From JAWVZB01 sp033722375 (GTDB lineage: Bacteria; Actinomycetota; Nitriliruptoria; Nitriliruptorales; Nitriliruptoraceae), in the NCBI GenBank assembly GCA_033722375.1, contig JAWVZB010000027.1, positions 1 to 30,581 on the forward strand: a DNA stretch of 30,581 nt, read 5' to 3'. Each line of letters begins with the position of its first letter. Position 1 is the first letter of the stretch. The notes beneath the pieces were generated by a model. The model was not told the origin of the DNA and did not search any database. It saw nothing but the letters and a program-made list of their open reading frames with translations. Made by a program: the position numbers and the translations under genes. Shown in pieces: positions 22,102-29,032 of the stretch.

Positions 22102-22935
22102 TCAGACACCTGTCACCGCCTCCAGGCCGGAGGCCACCAGTGGCGCCCCGACGAGGAGGATCGATGCCGGCAACAGGCACAGGGCGGTGGGGAAGGTCAA
22201 CAGCGCCGGGAGGCGCTGGGCGGACTCGAGCGCACCCGTCCGGCGCTCCGCCCGGATCGCCGCAGCGAGGCGGCGCAGCGCGGGCTCGGCGGGTGCCCCC
22301 AAGCGCCCCGACCGCTCGAGCGTGACGAGCACGCGATCGAACGGGGCGGGGACGTCGACGGTCCGGTCGAACTGGAGTGCAAGGGAGAGCCGGTGGAGCA
22401 CCGGCTGGTGGGCTGGGGCGCGGGTGGCGACCAGCCCGCAGGCGTGTCCGGCTGGCACGGCGCCGGCGACCGCGGTGGCGACGAGATCGACGACCTCGTC
22501 CTCGGTGGCGCTTCCGTCTCGCGGTGGTTCCGCGAGACGCCGCGACCGGCGGATCAGCGCGGCGATGGCGGCGACACCGCCAACGAGCAGCCCGCCAGCG
22601 ATGACGAGGACGATCATCCCGGGGCCGGAGCGGTAGAAGCCCAGGAGATCGAGGTCGAGCAGACCGCCCAACCCGGGGACGAGCACCACGGGAACCAGGA
22701 CGAGTCCGGCGGCAACGGCGCGCGCCTGCGCGGTGGCGATGCGGACGCTGTCGGCGATCTCGGCACGGTCCGCGATCGCCCCGGCCGTGGCATCGAGCGC
22801 CGGGAGCAACGGCGAGCCGGCGGTGGACGCGACCGCGACCAGCCGAGCCAGATCGGACGCCTGCACCCCCCGGCCGTCGATCACCTCGCCGGCGGCCACC
22901 CGGGCCCGGAGCTCCTCGAACTCCGACGGGATCAT
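22102..22935 (-). CDS. TadB/TadC-like inner-membrane pilus platform protein, apparently a TadB-TadC hybrid
   Basis: The 277-residue product contains two type II secretion F-like parts. Residues about 30-125 resemble the C-terminal half of a TadB F-domain (AGSPLLPALDATAGAIADRA, then IATAQARAVAAGLVLVPVVLV and a second helix). Residues about 140-277 resemble TadC (VVDLVATAVAGAVPAGHACG, LVTLERSGRLGAPAEPALRRL, LPALLTFPTALCLLPASILL). Known actinobacterial loci usually have separate tadB and tadC genes; here a single product appears to replace both. It would form the membrane platform on which the TadA ATPase acts. The ATG at 22935 overlaps the tadA stop as ATGA; a GTG two codons earlier is also in frame. 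Confidence 0.8.
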   Translation of the reverse strand: MIPSEFEELRARVAAGEVIDGRGVQASDLARLVAVASTAGSPLLPALDATAGAIADRAEIADSVRIATAQARAVAAGLVLVPVVLVPGLGGLLDLDLLGFYRSGPGMIVLVIAGGLLVGGVAAIAALIRRSRRLAEPPRDGSATEDEVVDLVATAVAGAVPAGHACGLVATRAPAHQPVLHRLSLALQFDRTVDVPAPFDRVLVTLERSGRLGAPAEPALRRLAAAIRAERRTGALESAQRLPALLTFPTALCLLPASILLVGAPLVASGLEAVTGV

Positions 22936-24035
22936 GACCACACCTGCTGAACACCGGCACGGGTCACTTCGACCACCTCGGCGACGTGGCGACGACCATC
23001 GGCGTCGCGGTCCAGCGCGACGACGAGATCGAGCGCGGAGGTGAGCTGTGCCCGAGCGGCGTCGAGCGGTACCGACGCGAGCAGCGCCATCCCCTCGAGT
23101 CGCACCAGCGCGTCTTCGGCGCCGTTGGCATGGACGGTGGTCATCGAGCCGTCGTGGCCCGTGTTCATCGCCTGGAGCATGTCGGCGACCTCGCGACCAC
23201 GGACCTCGCCGATCACGAGCCGGTCGGGGCGCATGCGGAGGGCGTTGCGGACGAGTTCGGCGACCTCGACCCCGCCGGTGCCGTCGGGGGTGGCGGGGCG
23301 CACGTGCAGGTGGACGGAGTGAACGGAGGGGTGGTTGAGCTCGGGGGCGTCCTCGATGATCACGACCCGCTGGTGGCCCACCTCGGCGAGGAGCCGGGCG
23401 AGCAGGGTGGTCTTGCCGACGCCGGCACGGCCGCAGACGACGAGGTTGCGCCGTTGCTGGACCGCCCGACGGAGGAGTTCGCCAAGGTCGGCCGGGACGG
23501 TGCCGCTGTCCTCGAGCTCGTCCCAGGTCGGGATCACGGCCGGGACGCGCCGGAGGGTCAGCAGCGGCTGCTCCGCAAGGGGCGGGATGACCGCGTGGAG
23601 CCGGACGCCGTCGCGCAGCACGGCGTCGGCCCAGGGGTGGGAGCGGTCGAGGCGCACCCCGAGCGGGGTCAGCACGCGTCGCAGCACCTCGATGACGTGG
23701 TCGTCGTCGCGGAAGCGGACCTCGGCCCGCTCGAGCTCGCCGCCACGGTCGACCCAGACGTCGTCGGGGCCGTTGACCAACACGTCGGTCACGTCCGGTG
23801 AGCGCAGGACGGCCTCGAGCGGGCCGAGCCCAGCCAGCTCGTCGACGAGGTCGCGGACGAGCTTGGCCCAGCGAGCGGGTGAGACGACCACGCCTTCGGC
23901 CGCCAGGGCCCGGGCAACGGCGCGGCGCACGGCACTGCGGTCGCCGACCGCCACCGGCGGATCCTGGGTCAGGACCCGGGTCGCGATGCGGTCGAGGAGC
24001 TCGCTGTCAGGTCGAGCCGGTGACGCGGTGGTCAA
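22932..24035 (-). CDS. tadA: Tad pilus assembly ATPase, CpaF/TadA family
   Basis: This secretion-type hexameric ATPase powers Flp pilus assembly. From the TTG at 24035 (367 residues) it has an N-terminal helical domain, the LGPLEAVLRSPDVTDVLVNG stretch shared by CpaF proteins, Walker A CGRAGVGKTTLL at about 201-212, an Asp box in VVIIEDAPEL, Walker B RLVIGEVRG at about 272-280, and the His box NTGHDGSMTTVHAN at about 291-304. All catalytic motifs are intact. The frame is open to an ATG at 24176, but that start would overlap tadZ by 97 bases and its extra residues are low-complexity. The start is therefore uncertain; the function is not. Confidence 0.92.
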   Translation of the reverse strand: MTTASPARPDSELLDRIATRVLTQDPPVAVGDRSAVRRAVARALAAEGVVVSPARWAKLVRDLVDELAGLGPLEAVLRSPDVTDVLVNGPDDVWVDRGGELERAEVRFRDDDHVIEVLRRVLTPLGVRLDRSHPWADAVLRDGVRLHAVIPPLAEQPLLTLRRVPAVIPTWDELEDSGTVPADLGELLRRAVQQRRNLVVCGRAGVGKTTLLARLLAEVGHQRVVIIEDAPELNHPSVHSVHLHVRPATPDGTGGVEVAELVRNALRMRPDRLVIGEVRGREVADMLQAMNTGHDGSMTTVHANGAEDALVRLEGMALLASVPLDAARAQLTSALDLVVALDRDADGRRHVAEVVEVTRAGVQQVWS

Positions 24036-24079
24036 GGTGTGTCCGTGTCCCCCGCCCCCGGGGGCTGACGTCGAGGACG

Positions 24080-25036
24080 CTACGCGCTCCGATCGCTGAT
24101 GCGGGTGCTGGATGTTCTCGGGGTTGTGGACGACCCGGTGACGTCCCCGGCGATCGGGGCGAGTAGGCGCAGCCATCGACCCGGGAGGCTCACGGGCACC
24201 CGCCGGAGCGCCCCGGCCCTGGCCACTCGCACCGAGTGGGGCACCTCCACGAGCCGTCGGTGCCCCGCTGCTGCGGTCACCGCCTTCCGGGGCACGACGC
24301 CCTGGTCGACGACCACCGCGGTGCCCGCCGAGGTGACCTCGAGGGCTTCGAGCCCGGGCCGGTCACGGCGCAGGACCAGCACGTCGGCGTCCTCGTCCGG
24401 ACCGAGGTCCCGCATCACGGCCGTGGCCGGGCCGGGATCGATCGCGGCCGCCCCGACGTGACCACGGCACCGGACCACCCGGAGCGCGGGACACCCCGGC
24501 ACGGCCGTCGCCGCTCGCCACGTGCCGGTGCCGGCGAGGTCGTCCTCGTCGAAGGTGCGCACGTCGGGAACCGGTACCGGTCCGCGTGCCACCACGAGAA
24601 CGGGGCGCCCCGCCCAGGCGACGAGCCCCGCAACGGCGAGGGTGACGGTGGTGGCTCCGACCCCGCCGCTGGCGGCGGCGATGCGCAGCTCGGTCGGCGC
24701 GGCGACGCTGGGAGCCTGTCCCGCGGCGATGCGAGCCGCCTGAGCGGGGAGCTCGTCGCGATCATGTGGCCATCGCAGAACCGCCGCCGGGGCGACGCGC
24801 TGGGCCGCCGCCACCGCCGAGCGGGGATCGTCACCGTCGTCCAACAGCAGGATCGTTGGCGTGGCACCTGAAGCTGCGTCGGCCGAGCCGACGTCCACGA
24901 GGCGGCAGACGGGAGGGACCACCGAAGCCGTGTGGTGGTCGATCACCTGCCACCCGAGCGTTCCCTCCACCCAGGCCCGGATCCGGTCACCCGCTGGATC
25001 CGCGACATCGACCTGCACGGGCAGCGCTTCGTCCAC
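24080..25036 (-). CDS. tadZ: TadZ/CpaE/Ssd-like pilus localisation protein
   Basis: The 318-residue product has an N-terminal receiver-like region and a MinD/ParA-like domain from about 115. Its nucleotide loop reads AAASGGVGATTVTLAVAG (about 120-138). The family's deviant Walker A is KGGxGKT/S; here both lysines are missing (SGGVGATT), as in other actinobacterial Ssd/CpaE-like proteins that may bind nucleotide poorly. TadZ marks the cell site where the pilus is built, and M. tuberculosis Rv3660c (Ssd) is the likely counterpart. The GTG at 25036 has GGAGGAGG seven bases upstream and is preferred over the longer frame to 25105. It begins the tad operon and diverges from the HAD phosphatase. 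Confidence 0.85.
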   Translation of the reverse strand: MDEALPVQVDVADPAGDRIRAWVEGTLGWQVIDHHTASVVPPVCRLVDVGSADAASGATPTILLLDDGDDPRSAVAAAQRVAPAAVLRWPHDRDELPAQAARIAAGQAPSVAAPTELRIAAASGGVGATTVTLAVAGLVAWAGRPVLVVARGPVPVPDVRTFDEDDLAGTGTWRAATAVPGCPALRVVRCRGHVGAAAIDPGPATAVMRDLGPDEDADVLVLRRDRPGLEALEVTSAGTAVVVDQGVVPRKAVTAAAGHRRLVEVPHSVRVARAGALRRVPVSLPGRWLRLLAPIAGDVTGSSTTPRTSSTRISDRSA

Positions 25037-25065
25037 GCCGGTCCTCCTCCCTGGGGGCTCCGACG

Positions 25066-25152
25066 ACGCTACGGACCGCTCAGCCGCCCGCCGCAACGGA
25101 TCCATCCGGCCCTGTGGACAGCGGCGGGGGCGCCCCGACCCGGCAGTACGAT
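25066..25152. promoter_or_regulatory. Divergent promoter region of tadZ and the HAD phosphatase
   Basis: On the minus strand TAGCGT (25066-25071) lies 29 bases before the tadZ start. On the plus strand TACGAT (25147-25152) lies 21 bases before the preferred HAD start. A DnaA-box-like CTGTCCACA (minus strand, 25113-25121) stands between them, one base off TTGTCCACA. No -35 elements are clear. Confidence 0.4.
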
Positions 25153-25173
25153 CGCCGCCCGGTCATCGAGCAG

Positions 25174-26124
25174 GTGGAGCAGGTGGCGAACGAGGATCCG
25201 CCCGAGGTCGTCCCGCCGACGAACGGCGCTCCCGACGGGGCGACCGCGGCGACCTTCGAGCAGTACACCCGACCGGGTGGGGACCGCCTCGACGAGGACA
25301 TGCTGGCCGAGGTCCGACGCGGCCGCACCGGAGCGGACGCCGCCGCGTTCTTCGACCTCGACAAGACCATCATCGCGAGATCGTCGACCCTGATGATGGG
25401 GCGCAGCTTCCTCCGGGACGGGCTGATCTCACCGACCACGGTCGTCAAGGGTCTCTACGCCCAGGCGGTCTACCAACTGGTCGGGGCCGACCACGAGCGG
25501 ATGGAGCAGATGCGCCAGGCGATCCTGCACCTCACGACCGGCTGGGAGGCGGAGCGGGTCCAGCGGGTCGTTCGAGAGACGATCGAGGAGGTCATCGCCC
25601 CGTACGTGTACGCCGAGGCGCTCGACCTGCTGGCGTGGCACCGCGCCCGAGGTCGCGACGTGTGGATCGTGTCGTCGTCGGGCGAGGAGATCGTCGCTCC
25701 GTTCGCCGAGTACCTCGGCGTGGACGACTTCATCGCGACCCGGGGCGGCGTGGACGAGCACGGCCGCTACGACGGCACGCTGTCGTTCTACGCCTACGCG
25801 GGCAACAAGGCGACGGCGCTGCGGCAGGTGGCCGAGGTTCGCGGCTACGACCTCGAGGGCTGCTACGCGTACTCGGACTCGATCACGGACCTGTCGATGC
25901 TGAGCGCGGTCGGCCACCCGGTGGCGGTCAACCCCGACCGGGAGCTCCGGGCGGCTGCCGTGGCGATGGGCTGGGAGGTACGCGACTTCCACTCGCCGGT
26001 CTCGCTCCGGCGCCACCTCCCCGAGCTCCAGCGCCCGCGCAACGACGTGCTGTTCGGGGCGCTCGCCCTGGCAGCCGTCGGCATCGTCCTGTGGCGCTGG
26101 GTCGTCGCGGACGACGACGGATGA
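25174..26124 (+). CDS. HAD-IB family phosphatase with C-terminal membrane helix
   Basis: The 316-residue product has the four HAD motifs: DLDKT at 61-65 (nucleophile Asp61, acid Asp63), the motif II Ser in IVSSSGEEI, Lys212 in AGNKATAL, and YSDSITD at 233-239 with two metal-binding acids. The order and the helical cap at about 75-150 match the SerB-like HAD-IB group. Substrates in this group include phosphoserine and lysophospholipid-type compounds, and I cannot choose between them. A single helix at about 292-311 should tether it to the membrane with a short acidic tail. Conservation beside tadZ in actinobacteria (Rv3661) argues for a stable neighbourhood. The GTG at 25174 is preferred; a second GTG three codons on (25183) is possible. 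Its stop is one base from the convergent next gene. Confidence 0.88.
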   Translation: MEQVANEDPPEVVPPTNGAPDGATAATFEQYTRPGGDRLDEDMLAEVRRGRTGADAAAFFDLDKTIIARSSTLMMGRSFLRDGLISPTTVVKGLYAQAVYQLVGADHERMEQMRQAILHLTTGWEAERVQRVVRETIEEVIAPYVYAEALDLLAWHRARGRDVWIVSSSGEEIVAPFAEYLGVDDFIATRGGVDEHGRYDGTLSFYAYAGNKATALRQVAEVRGYDLEGCYAYSDSITDLSMLSAVGHPVAVNPDRELRAAAVAMGWEVRDFHSPVSLRRHLPELQRPRNDVLFGALALAAVGIVLWRWVVADDDG

Positions 26125-26125
26125 C

Positions 26126-26476
26126 CTACGAGTAGTCGCGGTGGTAGACGATGAGGCCGTCGTCGTCGAACTCGAGGAAGGAGCCCCGCGGGAGCTCGTT
26201 CCACCGGCGGCCACCGGCGGTGTAGGAGATGGTCCATTCGACGGCGAGGTAGGTGCCGTCCTCGGACTCGAGGAGGCGCTTCTCCTGGATGTCCAGGTCC
26301 TCTTTCCCTCCGAGGTAGTCCTTGAGGTAGGCCTGGATCAGGAGGTTGCCGCGGTGCGGCGGGTTGTAGGGCTCGAGGTAGATCGCGTCGGCCGTGTACA
26401 TCTCGACGATGTCGGACATGTCGCCATCCTCGAGCATGCCCGTCAGCCGGGCCCAGACGTCTGCACCGTGACCCAC
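26126..26476 (-). CDS. SnoaL/NTF2-like small protein
   Basis: The 116-residue product has the cone-like NTF2 pattern: an N-terminal helix pair with DIVEMYTADAIYLEPYNPP, a second helix LLIQAYLKDYLGG, then three long strands (TYLAVEWTISYTAG, LPRGSFLEFDDDGLIVYHRDYS). Members are enzymes such as isomerases or cyclases, or simple ligand binders. The function here is open. The GTG at 26476 has GGAGG five bases upstream, and the much longer frame beyond it has no coding character. It is convergent with the HAD gene, with no room for a terminator between the stops. Upstream is the large non-coding region with DnaA boxes. Confidence 0.8.
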   Translation of the reverse strand: MGHGADVWARLTGMLEDGDMSDIVEMYTADAIYLEPYNPPHRGNLLIQAYLKDYLGGKEDLDIQEKRLLESEDGTYLAVEWTISYTAGGRRWNELPRGSFLEFDDDGLIVYHRDYS

Positions 26477-26606
26477 ACGACCTCCGCTCGTCTCGTGACC
26501 CCGGATCGGGGGGCCCGGCGCCGGAGGATAGTCCGCCGCGGCCCGAGAACCCGAACCCAGGCCCGAGGAGTCTCCGCGTGCGACGGGGCCGGAGACCCCC
26601 AACCCG

Positions 26607-26845
26607 CTGTCCACAGGGCTGTCCACACCCTCGCCCGGCACCCCCCACGCCTCCTGCCGGACCGGGCGTGGCCGCTGGCCGGTGGGACGGGGAGCGCACC
26701 ACCGAACGGACAGGGAGGATCCCCCAGGGGGCGCCTCCGGTGCACTGCGCCTGTGGATAACCCGCCCCGATCCAGGGGAAGCCTGTGGACAACTATGGGG
26801 ACGGCCTGTGGACAAACCGCTCGCCTGGAGTCGCGGTTGTCCACA
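26607..26845. promoter_or_regulatory. Cluster of six DnaA-box-like sites
   Basis: Exact actinobacterial boxes TTGTCCACA are at 26784-26792 (minus), 26807-26815 (minus) and 26837-26845 (plus). The E. coli consensus TTATCCACA is at 26752-26760 (minus). CTGTCCACA, one base off, is at 26607-26615 and 26619-26627 (plus). The spacing and mixed orientation resemble origin or DnaA-titration loci, but no dnaA, dnaN or rpmH gene is nearby. DnaA binding is inferred from the consensus alone. Confidence 0.7.
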
Positions 26846-26977
26846 CAACCGGTCCCGATGCACCAGGTTGTCAACTTCCGAAACTGCACGCGGGCGAGCG
26901 CTGACCGCACGACTGCGGGGGAGCCGGCGGGAAGGAGGCAGGACCGCTGGCGGCGTGCGGAGAAGCACGTAGACGAA

Positions 26978-27040
26978 CGTCTTCGATCCGCGGACCGTGG
27001 ACCTCCGCCTCGGTCGCACCCCCTGAGCGGATCGAAACGT
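26978..27040. repeat. Long inverted repeat, first of three consecutive hairpins
   Basis: ACGT plus TTCGATCCGC (26978-26981 and 26983-26992, one bulged C at 26982) pairs with GCGGATCGAA plus ACGT (27027-27040). This gives 14 base pairs around a 34-base loop that can form a small inner stem (ACCG/CGGT). No reading frame explains it. Confidence 0.6.
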
Positions 27041-27045
27041 CACCT

Positions 27046-27067
27046 CCCTCGTCGCGTGCGACGAGGG
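27046..27067. repeat. Perfect 10-base inverted repeat, second hairpin
   Basis: CCCTCGTCGC (27046-27055) and GCGACGAGGG (27058-27067) are complementary with a two-base centre. In RNA it would form an eight- or nine-pair stem with a four- to six-base loop. It starts five bases after the first hairpin ends. Confidence 0.6.
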
Positions 27068-27072
27068 ACCCG

Positions 27073-27105
27073 GAGGCGGTAGGCCAGGAGGGGGCCTACC
27101 GCCTC
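27073..27105. terminator. Strong 13-bp hairpin, third of the series
   Basis: GAGGCGGTAGGCC (27073-27085) pairs perfectly with GGCCTACCGCCTC (27093-27105) around a seven-base loop. It looks like a factor-independent terminator stem but lacks a T-tract on either strand. It could end a short RNA from the DnaA-box region, or insulate the sigma gene. Confidence 0.55.
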
Positions 27106-27195
27106 ACTGACGCCTGTCACGCCTCGACGAGGGGCGATTCGTCGCCAGCGGGCACGACCGACTCCCCGGGCTACGACGGATCGCGCGTTCCGGCT

Positions 27196-27215
27196 CCGGT
27201 ACGGACCGGTACCGA
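27196..27215 (+). repeat. Two-copy 10-base tandem repeat upstream of the sigma gene
   Basis: CCGGTACGGA is followed directly by CCGGTACCGA, one mismatch apart. The pair ends six bases before TAAACA (27222-27227). It could be an operator or an autoregulated ECF -35 region, but the sequence does not decide. Confidence 0.35.
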
Positions 27216-27316
27216 CATCGACTAAACAGAACTCGTCGCTCGTGACTCTCCCTGGGGAAGGGAGCTGTTGCCGACGGCTTCGGGCCAACCGGGACAGGTG
27301 GCGAAGGGCGCGCCGA

Positions 27317-27829
27317 GTGGACGCGAACAGCGAGTCTCAGTTCGAGAGCTGGTACGAGCGGTCCTACTCCCGGATCGCCGGAGCGGTTGCGATGATGTTC
27401 GGGAGTCCCGACCTCGGGGAGGAGGCGGCGTCCGAAGCCTTTGCCCGCGCGTACTCGCGGTGGGGCCAGGTTCGTCACATGGGTTCCCCGGAAGCGTGGA
27501 CACACCGCGTCGCGGTGAACGTCGCCAAACGCCGCCTCCGCCGCGCCAGCCTCGAACGCAGGCTGCTCCAGAAGAACCGCCCCGTCGACGACACGATGCC
27601 GCCACCCCACCCTCCCAGCGAGGTCTGGGAGGCCGTGGATGGACTCCCTGACAGGATGCGCCAGGCGATCGTCCTCAGGTACGTGGGCGATCTCTCCCAG
27701 GCCGACATCGCGGCCGTGATGGGAGTCGCCCCAGGAACGGTCGCCGCGCACCTGCACGCCGGACGGGAACGGCTCGGCGCGATGCTCGGCGTGCCGCTCG
27801 GATCCCGAGAGGAGCAGAGCCGTGGATGA
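27317..27829 (+). CDS. ECF-type RNA polymerase sigma factor
   Basis: The 170-residue product has region 2 at about 8-75 (ESWYERSYSRIAGAVAMMFG to WTHRVAVNVAKRRLRR) and region 4 at about 105-160. The latter includes LPDRMRQAIVLRYVGDLSQADIA and the helix-turn-helix MGVAPGTVAAHLHAGRERL. There is no region 1.1 or 3, as in extracytoplasmic-function sigma factors. The GTG at 27317 has GAAGGG about nine bases upstream; the frame extends to a GTG at 27242, but those 25 residues are basic and unlike the family. The gene overlaps the next by 8 bases, and that product is a membrane protein that could act as its regulator. The trigger is unknown. Confidence 0.9.
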   Translation: MDANSESQFESWYERSYSRIAGAVAMMFGSPDLGEEAASEAFARAYSRWGQVRHMGSPEAWTHRVAVNVAKRRLRRASLERRLLQKNRPVDDTMPPPHPPSEVWEAVDGLPDRMRQAIVLRYVGDLSQADIAAVMGVAPGTVAAHLHAGRERLGAMLGVPLGSREEQSRG

Positions 27830-28955
27830 CCTCGACCCCATCCTGACCGACACGCTGCGCCCCGACCTGCCGCCCCCACCGCCCGTGGAGGAGATCCGTG
27901 CGCGGGGTCGCCACATCCGCCGCCGACGTCAGATCGCCTACACCGCAGCGAGCGTCGCCGCGATCGTCCTCGTCGTCGGCACCGGGATGGCGCTGCAGTC
28001 ATGGATGGTCGACAACGACGTGGTCGTCGACCCCGTCGGTCCGGACACCCCGACCGGCGACGCTCCGGCGGGCGACGATCCGTCCAAGGTCGATGCCTCG
28101 GAAGCGACGGGCCCGGAGCCGTCACAGCGGGAGGGTGTCGCGCTGCCAGCCGGCGATCTGATCGTGCACCAGCGCGCCTTCGACATCTACGCGGTCACGC
28201 TCGAGGGGGAGGAGATCCCGATCTTCCAGGCTCCGACGATCGAGGTCTCGCCGGACGTCTCCCCCGACGGGCAACGGATCCTGTTCTCGTCCGGCGACGG
28301 CGACAACTTCGACCTCTTCGTCATGGCCATCGACGGAACCGACGTCACGCAACTGACCGACACCCCGACCGATCCCGAGTTCGAGGCCCGCTGGTCGCCG
28401 GACGGGACCCGCATCGTCTACATGCGTCGCAACGTCGCGGAGGAACGCTCGGAGATCTGGACCATGCGCGCCGACGGCTCCGGCCAGACCGCCCTCTACA
28501 CGGACGCGGACGCGAGCCTCGTCCCCACGTGGTCCCCCGACGGCAGTGCGATCGCGTTCACCTCGTATGTCGGAGAGTCGTTCGACGTCTGGATCATGGA
28601 CGCGGACGGCAGCGACGCACGACGCGTAACCGACCTGCCCAACGACGAGTGGAACTCCGTCTGGTCACCCGACGGCCGTTTCCTGACGTTCAGCGCACAC
28701 CCGGACGGTGGTGACCGGGACCTCTACGTCGTCGAGGTGGAGTCGGGCGAGGTCAGCCTGCTGCTCGACACCGAGCTCGACGCGACGGGGCCGATGTGGC
28801 ACCCCAACGGCACCCGCCTCGCCTACGAGCTGAACCGTCAGATCTGGCTCGTCGCGGTTTCCGCCACCGGATCGGGGTTCGAGGTGGGCGATCCCGTCCG
28901 GGTCACGACCTCCCCCGAGCAACACGGCGCCCCGACCTGGCGCGTCGGAGGCTGA
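27822..28955 (+). CDS. Membrane-anchored WD40/TolB-like beta-propeller protein, possible sigma regulator
   Basis: The 377-residue product has a cytoplasmic N-terminus of about 38 residues ending in RGRHIRRRRQ, one membrane helix (about 39-60), an acidic Pro/Asp-rich linker, and an outer propeller. At least five PD40 blades are visible through their WSPDG cores: VSPDGQRILFSS, WSPDGTRIVYMR, WSPDGSAIAFTS, WSPDGRFLTFSA and WHPNGTRLAYEL. Translation is coupled to the ECF sigma gene by an 8-base overlap. Co-transcribed single-pass membrane proteins often sense signals for ECF sigmas. The N-terminus shows no zinc anti-sigma motif (HxxxCxxC), so an anti-sigma role is inference from position only. The GTG start has GGAG about eight bases upstream. 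Confidence 0.85.
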   Translation: MDDLDPILTDTLRPDLPPPPPVEEIRARGRHIRRRRQIAYTAASVAAIVLVVGTGMALQSWMVDNDVVVDPVGPDTPTGDAPAGDDPSKVDASEATGPEPSQREGVALPAGDLIVHQRAFDIYAVTLEGEEIPIFQAPTIEVSPDVSPDGQRILFSSGDGDNFDLFVMAIDGTDVTQLTDTPTDPEFEARWSPDGTRIVYMRRNVAEERSEIWTMRADGSGQTALYTDADASLVPTWSPDGSAIAFTSYVGESFDVWIMDADGSDARRVTDLPNDEWNSVWSPDGRFLTFSAHPDGGDRDLYVVEVESGEVSLLLDTELDATGPMWHPNGTRLAYELNRQIWLVAVSATGSGFEVGDPVRVTTSPEQHGAPTWRVGG

Positions 28956-29032
28956 CGGCCGGTCGAGCCCCGCCCATGCACGGGGGCGGTGGCATCCGGC
29001 AGACTCGCCTCCCCGACCACACGGGAGCGACC

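Larger units (their letters stand above)
26477..27316. other. 840-base non-coding region
   Basis: No reading frame here has a convincing start, ribosome site or protein character. From left to right it holds a G+C-rich stretch, the DnaA-box cluster (26607-26845), a long imperfect hairpin and two perfect ones (26978-27105), a 10-base tandem repeat (27196-27215), and a less G+C-rich promoter-like segment with TAAACA (27222-27227) before the ECF sigma gene. A CTCCCT/AGGGAG hairpin lies at 27248-27264. Confidence 0.7.

Noticed and set aside
24036..24176. Upstream ATG for tadA
   Set aside because: It would overlap tadZ by 97 bases and add low-complexity residues. It was not excluded entirely, so the tadA start is marked uncertain.
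26607..26845. Calling the DnaA-box cluster the chromosomal origin oriC
   Set aside because: No dnaA, dnaN, rpmH or recF gene is present and no clear AT-rich unwinding region is visible. The cluster alone does not prove an origin.
28970..28989. CCGCCC/GGGCGG inverted repeat after the propeller gene as a terminator
   Set aside because: Only six pairs with an eight-base loop and no T-tract; too weak in DNA of this composition.
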